Assembly: GCA_013397695.1 (NCBI GenBank)
Contig: VYZI01000058.1
Coordinates: forward strand, 2,239,867-2,303,866
DNA length: 64,000 nucleotides
Direction: 5' to 3'
Source of the DNA: Centropus unirufus
Taxonomy: Eukaryota > Chordata > Aves > Cuculiformes > Centropidae
The notes beneath the pieces were generated by a model, which did no database searches, was not told where the DNA came from, and was given only the letters and a program-made list of their open reading frames with translations. The position numbers and the translations under genes are program-made. Below, one piece after another: positions 50,801 to 58,000 of this stretch; within the stretch, counting starts at the first letter, position 1; every line of letters starts with the position of its first letter.

Positions 50801-52215
50801 CTCAAAACAAGAATATAGAGTAAATGTGCCATATGGCAAGTCCTGTGCTTTTATGGATGTTGAATAAAGAAATTGGTCAATATGCTCACTCGCAACACAC
50901 TCTGCTGATGCAATAAGAAGAAATTTGATTGGTGGAAACTTTTATTGTTATCATTGTAGCAGCAGACAATTGTTTATAGGAGTTGGATTAAGAACATCAG
51001 CTATTGTAAAACTAGCAAATCATGGTCAGTGATAACACTCTTCAACGACTGTGTAACTATGACATGAAAAATGTATATTTTCAGGCCCCTCCAGAAAATC
51101 ATCAGTCCCACCTACCAGCCTATTCCATAAGAATGTTTAAAAGTTCCTTGGAAGTTCAGAAAAGCAGAGAGGACATGTGTGCCGCTCTTTACATTATTAC
51201 CATCTTTTTCATTTATTTGATATTGATTTGACCATCTGAATGGTCAAAATAATTTGAGCCGAGCCATGTAAACTTATAAGATACATGGACTGCCATTTCT
51301 GCTATGTTAATTGCAGTCCCTACTTCACCATTTGTTGTCTTTCTTCAATCAAATAAATACATGGAGCTCTACTAGAAGCTAGATGATTCGTTATGTGTTC
51401 TAAAGGCACATATCCTACATCTCTGATGACCTACATCATCTTAGACTCTCAGTCCCTTTCTTGCATTACTTTCTAAGCAACTTTAAATAGCAAACATGTA
51501 AAACAAAGACTTACAGGGAAATATTTTCTACTATTTACAGAACGGAAGAATTCATCCCTCTCTCCTCCCACAAATTCAATGCACTTGAAGTCTCTGATGT
51601 TACTGATTTCTATAGCTGTGGTAGGCTGTAAATTCTAATATCTTGTGATGTTTAAATACTAGATAAAGGGATGGACAGCACTGGGTAGGGGATCTCCTTT
51701 GCTGCTCACTAGAATGGACAACCCAAAAGACATGAGGGTTAGAGATCATATATTTACTTAAGAAAGATGAAAGCATTCAGAGGTGGAATTTTGTCATTGT
51801 CATGGTAAAGAAAACCCCTGTTCATCAGAGGACAGAACCTGTGAAAACCATCCCAGGTACAAAAAAGCATGGAAAATACTTGATTACATGGTACATTTTT
51901 AACATCTAGCCAAGGTAGAAAGACACAAGATCCCATTTTCGACTTACCTATTTTTGCAAGAGAAGCAAGGAGTATCCAAAGAGTAACTTCATAGGGAATT
52001 TGTACATAGTCATAGTCCACTGTGAAAACATGTAGTCTCATATCTTGTGAAGAGCCAACAGCATCCCCATTGTCAGGTTCATACTGAGGTAAGAAACTCT
52101 TGCTTGGGTTTGGCTCATCCGTATAAGCAGCAGCAGAACAGCATATCAGACTCAACAGCAACAACAACAACAACCAGTTCAAAAGTTTTATGGGTGCAAG
52201 TGTGGGAGAGCCCAT
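20542..52215 (-). CDS. SLC9A4: SLC9A4 (NHE4) sodium/hydrogen exchanger, 12 coding exons
   Basis: Electroneutral plasma-membrane exchanger that swaps extracellular Na+ for intracellular H+. In mammals NHE4 is mainly basolateral in gastric and renal epithelia. Joined in phase, the coding exons are 52215-51948, 48876-48413, 43611-43352, 40515-40298, 36988-36786, 35644-35558, 34588-34518, 32422-32261, 26575-26479, 24503-24372, 23660-23573 and 20843-20542. They total 2,352 bases and 783 residues, close to human NHE4. All introns have GT/AG ends and compatible phases. The layout is a signal-peptide-like N terminus, a membrane exchanger domain (about residues 70 to 480) and a long cytoplasmic tail. 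Exons 1 to 7 resemble human NHE4 more than NHE2 (DYDYVQIPYEVTLWILLASL, TDHKSPPVM, NDGIT). The upstream neighbour is IL18RAP on the same strand. Confidence 0.95.
21993..22050 (+). repeat. Degenerate interstitial telomere-like repeat (CCCTAA)n
   Basis: Several CCCTAA and CTAACC hexamers are interleaved with variant units (CACAAC, CCACAG, CCTTAA) over about 58 bases. This is the vertebrate telomere repeat in degenerate form, far from a recognisable chromosome end. It sits inside an intron of SLC9A4. Confidence 0.7.
22508..22811 (-). mobile_element. Outer CR1 LINE, 3' part (minus orientation)
   Basis: Read on the minus strand this ends in the CR1 3' terminus (ctataattctatcaat-like). It carries characteristic CR1 words such as caggccccctgaaat, ccaacctggccttgaat and cccttgtcctatcac. 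It stops abruptly at about 22,811, where a plus-oriented CR1 begins, and the same element appears to resume at about 23,318. It is therefore one element split by a later insertion. Confidence 0.85.
22812..23317 (+). mobile_element. Inner CR1 LINE inserted into an older CR1
   Basis: A plus-strand CR1 3' segment of about 505 bases. It contains the run from ccagagaagggcaatgaagc through gaggctgaggggagacctca to a final attctatgattctatga. It is better preserved than the flanking minus-strand CR1, so it is probably younger. It is 5'-truncated, and the short open frames in it are remnants only. Confidence 0.9.
23318..23495 (-). mobile_element. Outer CR1 LINE, 5'-ward continuation
   Basis: Continues the minus-strand CR1 interrupted at 22,811. 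Words such as ctcataggagacatgttcaa, gagttggaagcagcactcca and gtggggtctcaccagtgttg are the expected next CR1 segments in the same orientation. Its right end is 78 bases from SLC9A4 exon 11. Confidence 0.85.
23573..23660 (-). CDS. SLC9A4: SLC9A4 exon 11
   Basis: Eighty-eight bases, residues 655 to 684 (last codon split after one base). It follows acceptor atatccag and is followed by donor gtaatg. It encodes ASTTSVRYLSLPQGPSQ and then RRKSRHVTFT. The RYLSLP word aligns with the RYLS motif of human NHE4 and NHE2 tails, which fixes the frame. RRKS is a possible phosphorylation site (inference). Confidence 0.9.
23661..24371 (-). other. SLC9A4 intron 10
   Basis: About 710 bases of unique AT-rich sequence between exons 10 and 11. 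I see no repeat or gene in it. Confidence 0.8.
24372..24503 (-). CDS. SLC9A4: SLC9A4 exon 10
   Basis: One hundred and thirty-two bases, 44 codons, residues 611 to 654, phase 0 at both ends. Acceptor gtttcag precedes it. It encodes APAYNRHNLL, then NEKQAQEILIRRQHSLRQ and KGNSLPWGGP, which tracks the human tail (EKQAKEILIRRQ, GHSLPWGKP). The donor reads gtacct, a weak match to consensus. The frame into exon 11 supports it. Confidence 0.9.
24504..26478 (-). other. SLC9A4 intron 9
   Basis: AT-rich at the left and dominated by a CpG island at the right (about 25.8 to 26.47 kb), immediately beside exon 9. An octamer-like ATGCAAAT occurs near 25.41 kb. No exon of another gene was recognised. Confidence 0.8.
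25800..26470. promoter_or_regulatory. Intragenic CpG island next to SLC9A4 exon 9
   Basis: About 670 bases with very high GC and many CpG dinucleotides, in clear contrast to AT-rich flanks. It contains several GC-box-like elements (ccgccc at about 25,935 and 26,085, hence GGGCGG on the minus strand). Long open frames cover it on both strands (up to 194 codons on plus), as expected where stops are rare. They are Pro/Ala/Arg-rich with no domain. It most likely marks a promoter of an antisense or alternative transcript, or an unmethylated orphan island. Confidence 0.7.
26479..26575 (-). CDS. SLC9A4: SLC9A4 exon 9
   Basis: Ninety-seven bases after acceptor ttttcag. It completes a split Pro codon and encodes SGSNQRGHRLSSAELESMRD, then VLAHNLYQVRQR, ending at residue 610. 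The LYQVRQR word is shared with human NHE4 and NHE2 tails. The frame-preserving donor is agg|gtgcgt, and a stronger consensus gtaagt lies four bases further on. The exon lies directly beside the CpG island. Confidence 0.9.
26628..26657. promoter_or_regulatory. Candidate motif cluster: E-box, 12-base palindrome, MEF2-like site
   Basis: Within 30 bases: CACGTG (26,628 to 26,633), the perfect palindrome atgatgcatcat (26,636 to 26,647), and CTATTTTTAG (26,648 to 26,657), an exact fit to the MEF2 consensus. The cluster is 53 bases outside exon 9, on the far side from the CpG island. Function is inferred from motif matches only. Confidence 0.35.
27857..28210 (-). mobile_element. CR1 LINE fragment, minus orientation
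   Basis: It begins with the CR1 3' end (atcatagaatgtcctgagtt) and carries cctgttccagtgctccactg and accagagagaagaaatcagt in CR1 order. The right limit is uncertain because similarity fades after about 28,150. It produces matching open frames on both strands that are not genes. Confidence 0.85.
28611..28650 (+). repeat. Perfect 20-base tandem duplication
   Basis: Two adjacent copies of acaacagacaaaccctaagt with no mismatch. Recent slippage duplication in SLC9A4 intron 8. Confidence 0.85.
29462..29501. other. Assembly gap (40 N)
   Basis: Forty undetermined bases inside SLC9A4 intron 8. The true missing length is unknown. It interrupts no recognised exon. Confidence 0.98.
30445..30469. repeat. 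Perfect 10-base inverted repeat
   Basis: Arms ctatgcatca and tgatgcatag with a five-base ttggt loop in SLC9A4 intron 8. Each arm contains ATGCAT. Confidence 0.8.
31236..31725 (-). mobile_element. CR1 LINE fragment, minus orientation
   Basis: It begins with tcacagaatcatacgatcac at the CR1 3' end. An internal piece next to this tail appears deleted, because the tail runs directly into caccccttgtcctttcac. It continues through gaacaggcccaactgtccca, ctctcctgtggacccactcc and gttggctttcttggctgcaa to tacccccagatccttctcc, the expected CR1 order. It reaches further upstream than the other copies here, up to the end of the RT-side coding remnant. Confidence 0.9.
32261..32422 (-). CDS. SLC9A4: SLC9A4 exon 8
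   Basis: One hundred and sixty-two bases, residues 524 to 578 (both end codons split). Acceptor cttttgcag, donor gtgagt. It encodes the start of the cytoplasmic tail: FKKFDNKYLKKILIR, PKSS, VSLYKKMEIKLAIEMAESGM. These words match the juxtamembrane tail of human NHE4 and NHE2 (FKKFD, YLRK, PKSSIVSLYKKLE). In NHE1 this region contacts calcineurin-homologous protein, and the same role is inferred here. Confidence 0.93.
32423..34517 (-). other. SLC9A4 intron 7
   Basis: About 2.1 kb of unique sequence. Open frames on both strands are short and unassigned. I see no repeat. Confidence 0.8.
34518..34588 (-). CDS. SLC9A4: SLC9A4 exon 7
   Basis: Seventy-one bases, too short to stand out as an open frame. 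It encodes LMDHLKAGIEDICGHWSHYQ and LRD (residues 501 to 523) plus two bases of Lys 524. Acceptor ttcctctag, donor gtaagc. The GIEDxCGHW word is characteristic of NHE1 to NHE5 tails just after the last membrane helix, and it fixes frame and identity. Confidence 0.95.
34589..35557 (-). other. SLC9A4 intron 6
   Basis: About 970 bases of unique AT-rich sequence between exons 6 and 7; no feature seen. Confidence 0.8.
35558..35644 (-). CDS. SLC9A4: SLC9A4 exon 6
   Basis: Eighty-seven bases, 29 codons, residues 472 to 500, phase 0 at both ends. Acceptor catgcag, donor gtgagt. It encodes GITIGPLVRYLDVKKTNKK and ESINEEINVR: the end of the last membrane helix and the first cytosolic residues. It is nearly identical to the remembered human NHE4 sequence (GITVGPLVRYLDVKKTNKK). 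Confidence 0.95.
35645..36785 (-). other. SLC9A4 intron 5
   Basis: About 1.1 kb of AT-rich unique sequence; no repeat or exon recognised. Confidence 0.8.
36786..36988 (-). CDS. SLC9A4: SLC9A4 exon 5
   Basis: Two hundred and three bases, residues 404 to 471. Acceptor ttccctccctag, donor gtaag. It starts by completing Ser 404 and encodes VFALFYISNKFRTYPF, KDQLIISYSGLRGASSFSLA, FLLPVNLFPRKK and the helix LFITATLVVIYFTVFIQ. The YSGLRGA word is the conserved arginine-containing helix of the NHE family (GLRGA in NHE1). The exon is hidden on the plus strand by an unrelated open frame. Confidence 0.95.
38480..38660 (-). mobile_element. Possible ancient CR1 3' fragment
   Basis: The stretch gaaaagaacctttgggggtc and atctagtctaag resembles the CR1 3' tail read on the minus strand (aggtcatctagtccaa-type). 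The remainder is too diverged to confirm. Confidence 0.35.
40107..40126 (+). repeat. G-rich tract, potential G-quadruplex
   Basis: Runs of seven, three and four G separated by single bases (ggggggg-t-ggg-a-gggg) in intron 4, about 170 bases from the exon 4 donor. Structure is inferred from base runs only. Confidence 0.4.
40298..40515 (-). CDS. SLC9A4: SLC9A4 exon 4
   Basis: Two hundred and eighteen bases, residues 331 to 404 (both end codons split). Acceptor tggtacag, donor gtaag. It encodes MTACAVTMKKYVEENVSQ, SYTTIKYFMKMLSSVSETL, IFVFMGVSTVGKNHEWNW and AFICFTLLFCLIWRTL. This is the most conserved block of the gene: the helix with the SSVSETLIFxFMG motif of plasma-membrane NHEs. It is almost identical to human NHE4. 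Confidence 0.97.
41131..41164. repeat. Inverted repeat (14-base arms, one bulge)
   Basis: Arms gtacaattcctaaag and ctttaggaatgtac pair with one bulged A around a six-base ccattg loop in intron 3. The core attcctaaag/ctttaggaat is perfect. Confidence 0.75.
42364..42440 (+). repeat. 21-base minisatellite (three units) with G-rich tail
   Basis: Three nearly perfect copies of ccccattttggtgggttttgg (42,364 to 42,426), then ggtttttggggttt. It translates on the minus strand as repeated NPPKWGQ, an artefact. The plus strand has regularly spaced GG/GGG/GGGG runs. Confidence 0.85.
43352..43611 (-). CDS. SLC9A4: SLC9A4 exon 3
   Basis: Two hundred and sixty bases, residues 245 to 331 (last codon split). 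Acceptor acctgtag, donor gtgagt. It encodes VLYNIFIAFTQMHRYEEIES, then IDVFAGFARFFVVGLGG, MLFGIVFGLVSAFMTRFT, SAIEPLLVFMFSYLSYLSAE and TLYISGIL. These are three hydrophobic helices and the connecting loops. The FTRN and IEPLxVFMFSYLSY words match NHE4 and NHE2. Confidence 0.97.
43612..48412 (-). other. SLC9A4 intron 2
   Basis: About 4.8 kb of AT-rich DNA. Open frames of up to 145 codons occur (47,873 to 48,310 plus; 45,903 to 46,262 plus) but show no domain and no splice context. No clear repeat was identified. Confidence 0.8.
48413..48876 (-). CDS. SLC9A4: SLC9A4 exon 2
   Basis: Four hundred and sixty-four bases, residues 90 to 244. Acceptor tattcaag, donor gtgagt. It encodes GFHLYHRLPRLMPESCILI, the TDHKSPPV loop, FLYLLPPIVLEEGYFMPTRP and FFENFGSILWW, then SAVDP (207 to 212) and GESLLND (234 to 240). 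The Asn-Asp pair at 239 and 240 corresponds to the transport-critical ND motif of NHE1. Unusually, the motif after SAVDP reads AAALVVFE where human NHE4 reads VAVLAVFE, and Val 120 replaces a Gly of human NHE4. Confidence 0.97.
48877..51947 (-). other. SLC9A4 intron 1
   Basis: About 3.1 kb of unique sequence between exons 1 and 2. No gene or clear repeat was recognised. Confidence 0.8.
51948..52215 (-). CDS. SLC9A4: SLC9A4 exon 1 (start codon, signal peptide)
   Basis: Coding part of exon 1, residues 1 to 90 (Gly 90 split). The chosen ATG at 52,215 lies in good context (purine at -3, G at +4). It begins MGSPTLAPIK, then a hydrophobic run of seven Leu and CCSAAA that looks like a cleavable signal peptide. 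After a polar extracellular stretch comes FTVDYDYVQIPYEVTLW and ILLASLAKI, the first conserved membrane segment. Donor gtaag. The open frame extends upstream to a GTG at 52,284, but that is not an ATG and is not needed. A poly-TTG tract encodes the Leu run. Confidence 0.93.
52157..52184 (-). repeat. Coding TTG trinucleotide repeat in the signal peptide
   Basis: On the plus strand caacagcaacaacaacaac; on the coding strand mainly TTG with one CTG, giving seven consecutive Leu (residues 15 to 21). Length variation here would change signal-peptide hydrophobicity without breaking frame. Confidence 0.8.
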
Positions 52216-52361
52216 GACTGGGGCTGTGACTCTTTTATCACAGATGTAGCGTATAGGAGGTATGTGAGGGTATGCCACACTCACTCCTGTCGATTCGATT
52301 CACGCTGCTCATAGACACGGCTGCTTCTTCCTCAGGGCTGCTTCATTTGCCTATTAGAGGT

Positions 52362-52376
52362 CATTTTAAAAACCCT
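52362..52376 (-). promoter_or_regulatory. Possible TATA-like element upstream of SLC9A4
   Basis: The minus strand reads gggtttttaaaatga about 150 bases upstream of the SLC9A4 ATG. A start site some 25 to 30 bases downstream would give a 5' UTR of about 120 bases. There is no CpG island here, so a tissue-specific TATA-type promoter is plausible. This rests on one weak motif. Confidence 0.25.
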
Positions 52377-53520
52377 AATGTGCCTGTCCTGTTCCTTGTG
52401 TTTCAGACAGACCTGGAGTTTGCATGAAGATACCGGTTCTGCAGGTTCTTCCAACCCAGATAAACCCCAGCCACAGCATCACCCTGTTAAGGAACAAAAA
52501 AACCCTTTCCAACTACATTATTTAGAGAGCCACCCTGATTTTTTTTTCCTGCTGCCAAAAAAAGGCACAACTCACACCATTCAGCCAATTAGTGCAGTAT
52601 GAGTAAATAGCATCAGGTGGGAGAGACAGTGGCATCCTGAAGAGGAAGGAAGGCTTGCTCCATACCTTCCACTCCTGCCCTCACTCCCCGTCTGCCTCCC
52701 CAGTGCTGCTGGCACCTCAAGCACCACACTTGGCACTGCTCACTGGTCCTGTCTCACCTGATAACAAAACTGCTTGGTGTGTAAATAAATGGACTCTACA
52801 GGGTTTGCAGTAGGGACATCTGGTGGAAGATCACATAAATTACACTCCTGTTTAGAAAAGTGTTCTCTCTTAAATGCATGCATTTATGTATCTTAGCACA
52901 TTATATAAAGAGAAAGAGAAACATCTGAGTTACATGACATGCCTTAAAATGGTTCTGGATTTATCTTATATTTAACATTTGTTTATTGGACGACTATATT
53001 ATCCTCCTCCAAGAAGACATTTGCCATTATGGAACAGTTTTTTAAAAGTTCAGCAGCTTCTTTCCTCCACAAAGTCTGTGTTAGGATTACTAAGTGTGAA
53101 AACATTAATGTTGATTAGAATTTACTAAAGCCTGTATTACATACCTTAGGAGTGAGTAAATTTCATTTACTGATAAATTATTCAAGTTACCCATGGTAGT
53201 GTGGGAAAGCAATTCTGAATCTCACAGGCTGTCAGGTTACCTCTACATTAAGGATACAGTGTGTGCACTGCGAGATTCTGTGCAGTCCCAAGCAAAAGGC
53301 AGCACGTGGTGACACTTGGGAAATTTGCTTCAAAAGCTTGTCATGATCTGAACTTAAATGCCAATGCATGTGCAACTGCAGTGGCAAAATTTTGTCTGGT
53401 CTAGCAAATGATGCTGTTCAGTGTTTCATTTCTTCATGAGACACTTTCTTCCGCTTCTGCCTCAACAATACCACAACAAGTGGCTTGCTGAGGACTGATA
53501 CCAATACAAAATTCAAAATT

Positions 53521-53630
53521 ATACAATACAAATTACGTAGATACATATATACAATATGTAGATACATAATACATATTATGTAGATAATTATGTAGATACA
53601 TATATACAATACAAAATTATGTAGATAATG
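53521..53630. repeat. AT-rich tandem repeat, about 21-base unit
   Basis: Irregular copies of tgtagatacatatatacaat with shorter variants (tgtagataat). It generates the Tyr/Ile-rich minus-strand open frame at 53,418 to 53,651, which is not a gene. Confidence 0.75.
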
Positions 53631-54429
53631 CCCAACCTGATTGCAAAACAATAGTTCTTTTTTTTCAGTATACTGTTCCTATTAACAGCAGTATTTCTTG
53701 AAGTTCCTTTCCAACAAGGAATCTAGTGGATGAGCTATTCAGCTAAATTTATCAAACAAGGATTCATTACTTTGAAGGCCAAATGAAATCAGCAGAACAC
53801 CAGGTCAGTGGCTCTTCCACTCAAGACTTTCTTAACGCTAAACATTGCATTTCACTTAGCTACAGCCCTACACACACAGACTGCAAACTGCCTTGAGGTA
53901 AACCGGGAGAGTTAGCAGCCAGAGGACTGCAAGGGAAAGACTTCAGAGCCCTTGGACGTCTTTAGAAAGTATGGCAACCAGGTCTTTGATTCATAATCAC
54001 AGCACAACCATAATACCAATAGGTTCAGTGGGGCCTGTGAGTGACCATCACCAGACAGAATCAGCTGTGTGCAGATGTCTCTGAGTGTGAAATGTTTCAC
54101 TACTGGTAGAAATGCTTTCTGCCATTTCAGAAAAGATGGAGATGCCTGGGATTGGCCCTCACACCATGCTCCTTTTCGCAACCCCTTCCACATACTCACT
54201 TGTGGCATTAGCACAGAGCTTTTTTTCCTCAGTACTCCCACAGGAGGAGATAACTCATTTCAAGGGTTTGGATTTGTCCTGCTAGATGGCAAAAGAAAAT
54301 CAAACTGCAAACTTCATCTGTGGTTCCATTTTTTAATTGTTTTCTAGAAAACTAGTATAAAAATATTCCAGAAGAAAAACATTGCAAAGAACAAAACATT
54401 CACATTTGTCTCAACATCATAGCAAAAGT

Positions 54430-54470
54430 ATATAATAAATATAATAAAAATAATAAAATAATAATTTATG
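54430..54470. repeat. (ATA/ATAA)n simple repeat
   Basis: Low-complexity run of ataataaa words about 210 bases downstream of the IL18RAP stop, probably within its 3' UTR. Confidence 0.8.
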
Positions 54471-54673
54471 AAAGATAGCTCACATTTACAGGTGTGTGCT
54501 GTGCCACTACGGGTTGCAGCACTTCCACGCAGCAGTCCTTCTCACTGTTTGGGAGTGAGATATTGATGTCTGCAGTGATAGTCCACAGTTGTCCTCCAAT
54601 ATATTATAGAAAACGTCCTCTAGGATCACATCACCATACCTGATCCTGCTGTCATCACTCTATGAATTTTCTT

Positions 54674-55047
54674 CTATCGATATACTAGACAGAATAACCT
54701 TTGGAAAAAGCCCTTTAGGTTGCAATTTCCCAGCATCTTAGTAGTTTTCACTGGCATGTGGTAGTGCATATATTTCCAGAACTTCTTGTTTGGAGCAGCA
54801 GAAATAGAAGACTTCCAAGTAAGTACTGGTAAAATCCGAAGAGCTTTCTTCACTACTGGAGGCAATGTCTCTGGCTCTTGAAAAGTCTGGAACTTTATTA
54901 ATACTAGTTTGATTGTTTTATCTTCCAACGCACAGTTCACTGCTGCCTGCAGTTCAAAGATGCTTGGTCCACTGACATAGGCTGGGCTCAAAATAATTAT
55001 TGCTCGTCTGCTCTGTTTAATAGCTGTAACAACATCGTCTGTGTATG
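54674..55047 (-). CDS. IL18RAP: IL18RAP last exon (C-terminal half of TIR)
   Basis: Three hundred and seventy-four bases after acceptor tttcttctccag. It encodes AYTDDVVTAIKQSRRAIIIL, SPAYVSGPSIFELQAAVN, the KTIKLVLIKF strand and KKFWKYMHYHMPVK. The FW pair is TIR box 3. After box 3 only 23 residues follow (ending GFFQRLFCLVYR), about 14 fewer than the human tail. The RSRR-like SRRAIIILSP word is typical of the IL-1R family. Confidence 0.95.
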
Positions 55048-58000
55048 CTGGAGAAGAAATGGTGTTCATTACTGCATTCTATTATGTACTTTTTTCAGTT
55101 CCTTTATTAATAGCGAAGCCCCAAAAATCAGGGAAAACCAGAAATATGCTGAGCAATCATGTAACCTCTAGAAATGTGTTTGCTGTCAAAGGGCACCCCA
55201 GCCATTCTGATGCAGCCTGAAGAACTCAACTTGCTGCTTAGGAGGTGGAGAGCACAGCTGAGACCGCAACATAATTTGTTATCACTCAAACAAAGTTTCG
55301 AGGGATGCTTGGACTCTTTCCCAGGGGCAGGTACTAAGGACTTTCTAATTACCACAGGTAGAATTTGTTCAGAAAGTAGCTACTGAAATATTTGGGGGCT
55401 AGAGCACCTCCAATATGAGGACAGACTGAGAGAGTTGGACTTTTTTAGCCTAGAGAAGAGAAGGTTCTGTAAAGACTTACAGCAGCCTTGAAGTACTTAA
55501 AAGGGGGTTACAGGAAAGCTGGGGAGGAGCTATATCAAGGACTGAAGTTATAGGACAAGGGAGAACAGTTTTAAGCTGAAAGATGGGAGATTCAGACTGG
55601 ATATGAGGAAGAAATTTTTTACTGTGAGGATGGTGAGGCACTGGAACAGGTTTCACAAAGAAGTTGTGGATGCAACATCCCTGGTCGTCTTCCAAGTTCA
55701 GACTGGGTGAGGCTTTGAGCAACCTGATCTAGTGGAAGGTGTCATTGCTCATGGCAGAGTTGTTGGAACTAAATGATCATTAATGTCCCTTTCATCCCAA
55801 GCCATTCTATGATTCTATTTATTTCAGGTAACAGAGTCTGCTTGCGAAGTATTTATTGAAGAAGCTTTACCTCAGCCTACTAGCTCCCTGCAACCACATT
55901 CAGACACAGATCCTTCGGGTGCAGGAGTCAGATTTAAAGGATGAAACATGAGGAGATTTGAGTAGAAATTCTGGTACCAAAATATACAAAACATATTGCT
56001 GATATGATACATAAGGTTTGTTGGAAAGTGAAAAAAAGTTTTACAAAGAATTGAAGATTTTCTACTATCCTCAGGGACCTTACCTCCTCCTGGAAGAATA
56101 TCTCTCTCAAGAATGCATAGCTTGTATCCGTATTTATTCTCCAGCATATCTGGAAGAAGTTCCAGGGCAAATCTTTCCTCACTAATCAAAGTAGAATCAC
56201 TTTCAGAAGAGTCTAGTTTTGCATAGGACACAAATGCATCAAATTCTTTGCCATCTAAAGTAGAGAAATAAATATGTTACACTGTATACATTAACAAGTT
56301 TATCTGTAGCATTCATCTTCTTTCTTAATGCTCAGTTCCCTTTTATGTCTGTTTAAGTTGGTGGAACACAAACCTAAAACGACCATCTATTAATGAAGTA
56401 CAGCTATCCAATTATGCAAAGTCAACCTTTACATCTCACTATCTTGCAAATTTTGTAGACATACCAAAGCAAATTAGGAAGCTACAGATGACTAGAGCAA
56501 GATAGTCTAAATCAAGCATTTTTCCACATTTCATGAACGTTGTCCAGTTCCTAGACCTAGAGCTCAGGTCTCACAGGATCTAGAAAGCCCATACGGATTC
56601 CAGTGAACGAATGAGGGCCATGAATGAGGAAGAGCATGCGTGAAATGAGGTTTAACCCCTGCATTCAGAACCAGCACAGAGCAGAAAGTATGCAATCAAA
56701 AAAAAAGCATAGGTGTAAAGATTAGGTTTGGAGGCCAAGGATGCGATAGGATAGCACATGTTGCACCTCCAATCCCGCCTGCTTCTGGCCACAAGCTTCC
56801 ACCACTTCCTTCTACTGGTGCTGAAGCTCTTGTGGTAACAGAGGAAGGTGGTTCACTTTGTTGGTTATTCACTGTGTTTTACCAAAGATTTTTTTTTTTC
56901 TAACAAGTTGACACAATTTAGGCCCGCAAGAGTGAGTCACCAGCACCAGGCACGCAGGACTAGTGTAGGAATTGAAGGTGGGGCAGAGGGTCACAGGACT
57001 GGTTTGTCTGAACGGCGATTCATCTCGCCCTGAATTAAAGCTCATTTCAAAACAGTTTTTAAATGACAATACATTGCACTTCAACGCAGATATTCCTCAT
57101 TTCACCCACAGAGGTCACTGCAATCTTATTAGACAACAGTCATTAACAGCTACATCACCATTTTCCTTTTTAATATTACTGTTACAATGCCAGGTCAAAA
57201 TCAAATACACATTAATCACAATTTGATGAAGATTTTTTTCTTTTCTAGCATTGTACAGAAGCACAACTGTCCTGAGGAACTTTTTTTGCATAAACATTTA
57301 AGATGCCTAAAGAGTAGGAAATCAAGAATACCCGAGTTAAGAAAAGTGACTGCATACACAGTCTATAAATCTTAGTATTAGTGTCTGCATTGTTTCTTTC
57401 TCCATGTGGAAGAAGGCAAACTTTTTATGAGATATCTTTGAAACGGCAAAGGAGGAAGTCCAAGGATTAGAGAGGCATGACAAAAAAAGGTGATCTTATA
57501 GTTGTCTTCATCTATCAAATGGGAAGGTGCAGGGTTGATGGAGACAGTTCTTTTAGATGCACAGTGATGGAAAAGGGGACATCAAATAGATGTGGTAATA
57601 AGGGAAATTCTCATTAGAAGTTAGTGAAAGAATTTGCACTGTGAGGGTGCTCAAACACTGGAACACGCTGCCCAGAGGAGTTTTGGATTCTCCGTCCACA
57701 AGGTCCTGAGCAATCTGGCCTAGGTTGTCTCTGCTTTGAGCAGGGTGTGGGACCAGAGGGCTCCCAGGGGTCCCTCACAGCCTTATGGGATTCTGCGATT
57801 CTCTGATTCTGTGCTAATAGGGATGGGAGAGAAGAACTGATGGAAAGGAAGAAACAGCCTTTGGTGCTCTATGAACTGCTCTATTAGCCAGCCCTTTCAG
57901 ACCTCAGGTGACTTGATGTGCATCCACATGAAGTGAGGACATAATCCTGCAAGTGAAAACAAATCTTATGGCCAGTCACTTTAGGCAGAAAACTGTCTGA

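Larger units (their letters stand above)
52216..54673. other. Intergenic region between IL18RAP and SLC9A4
   Basis: About 2.46 kb. It should contain the SLC9A4 promoter and 5' UTR at its left end and the IL18RAP 3' UTR at its right end. An ATTAAA on the minus strand (54,337 to 54,332), about 340 bases after the IL18RAP stop, is a possible polyadenylation signal. It also holds AT-rich repeats at 53.5 and 54.4 kb. Confidence 0.7.

Noticed and set aside
20542..52215. Assigning the exchanger to SLC9A2 (NHE2)
   Set aside because: The words DYDYVQIPYEV, TDHKSPPVM, NDGIT and FYISNxFRTxPF match NHE4 rather than NHE2 (DYPHVQIPFEI, DEKSPPAM, NDAVT), and the gene is adjacent to IL18RAP.
52216..52284. 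Upstream start of SLC9A4 adding 23 residues
   Set aside because: The upstream initiator would be GTG. The ATG at 52,215 has good context and is followed immediately by a signal-peptide-like segment.
53418..53651. Hydrophobic minus open frame as a membrane peptide
   Set aside because: Translation of an AT-rich tandem repeat.
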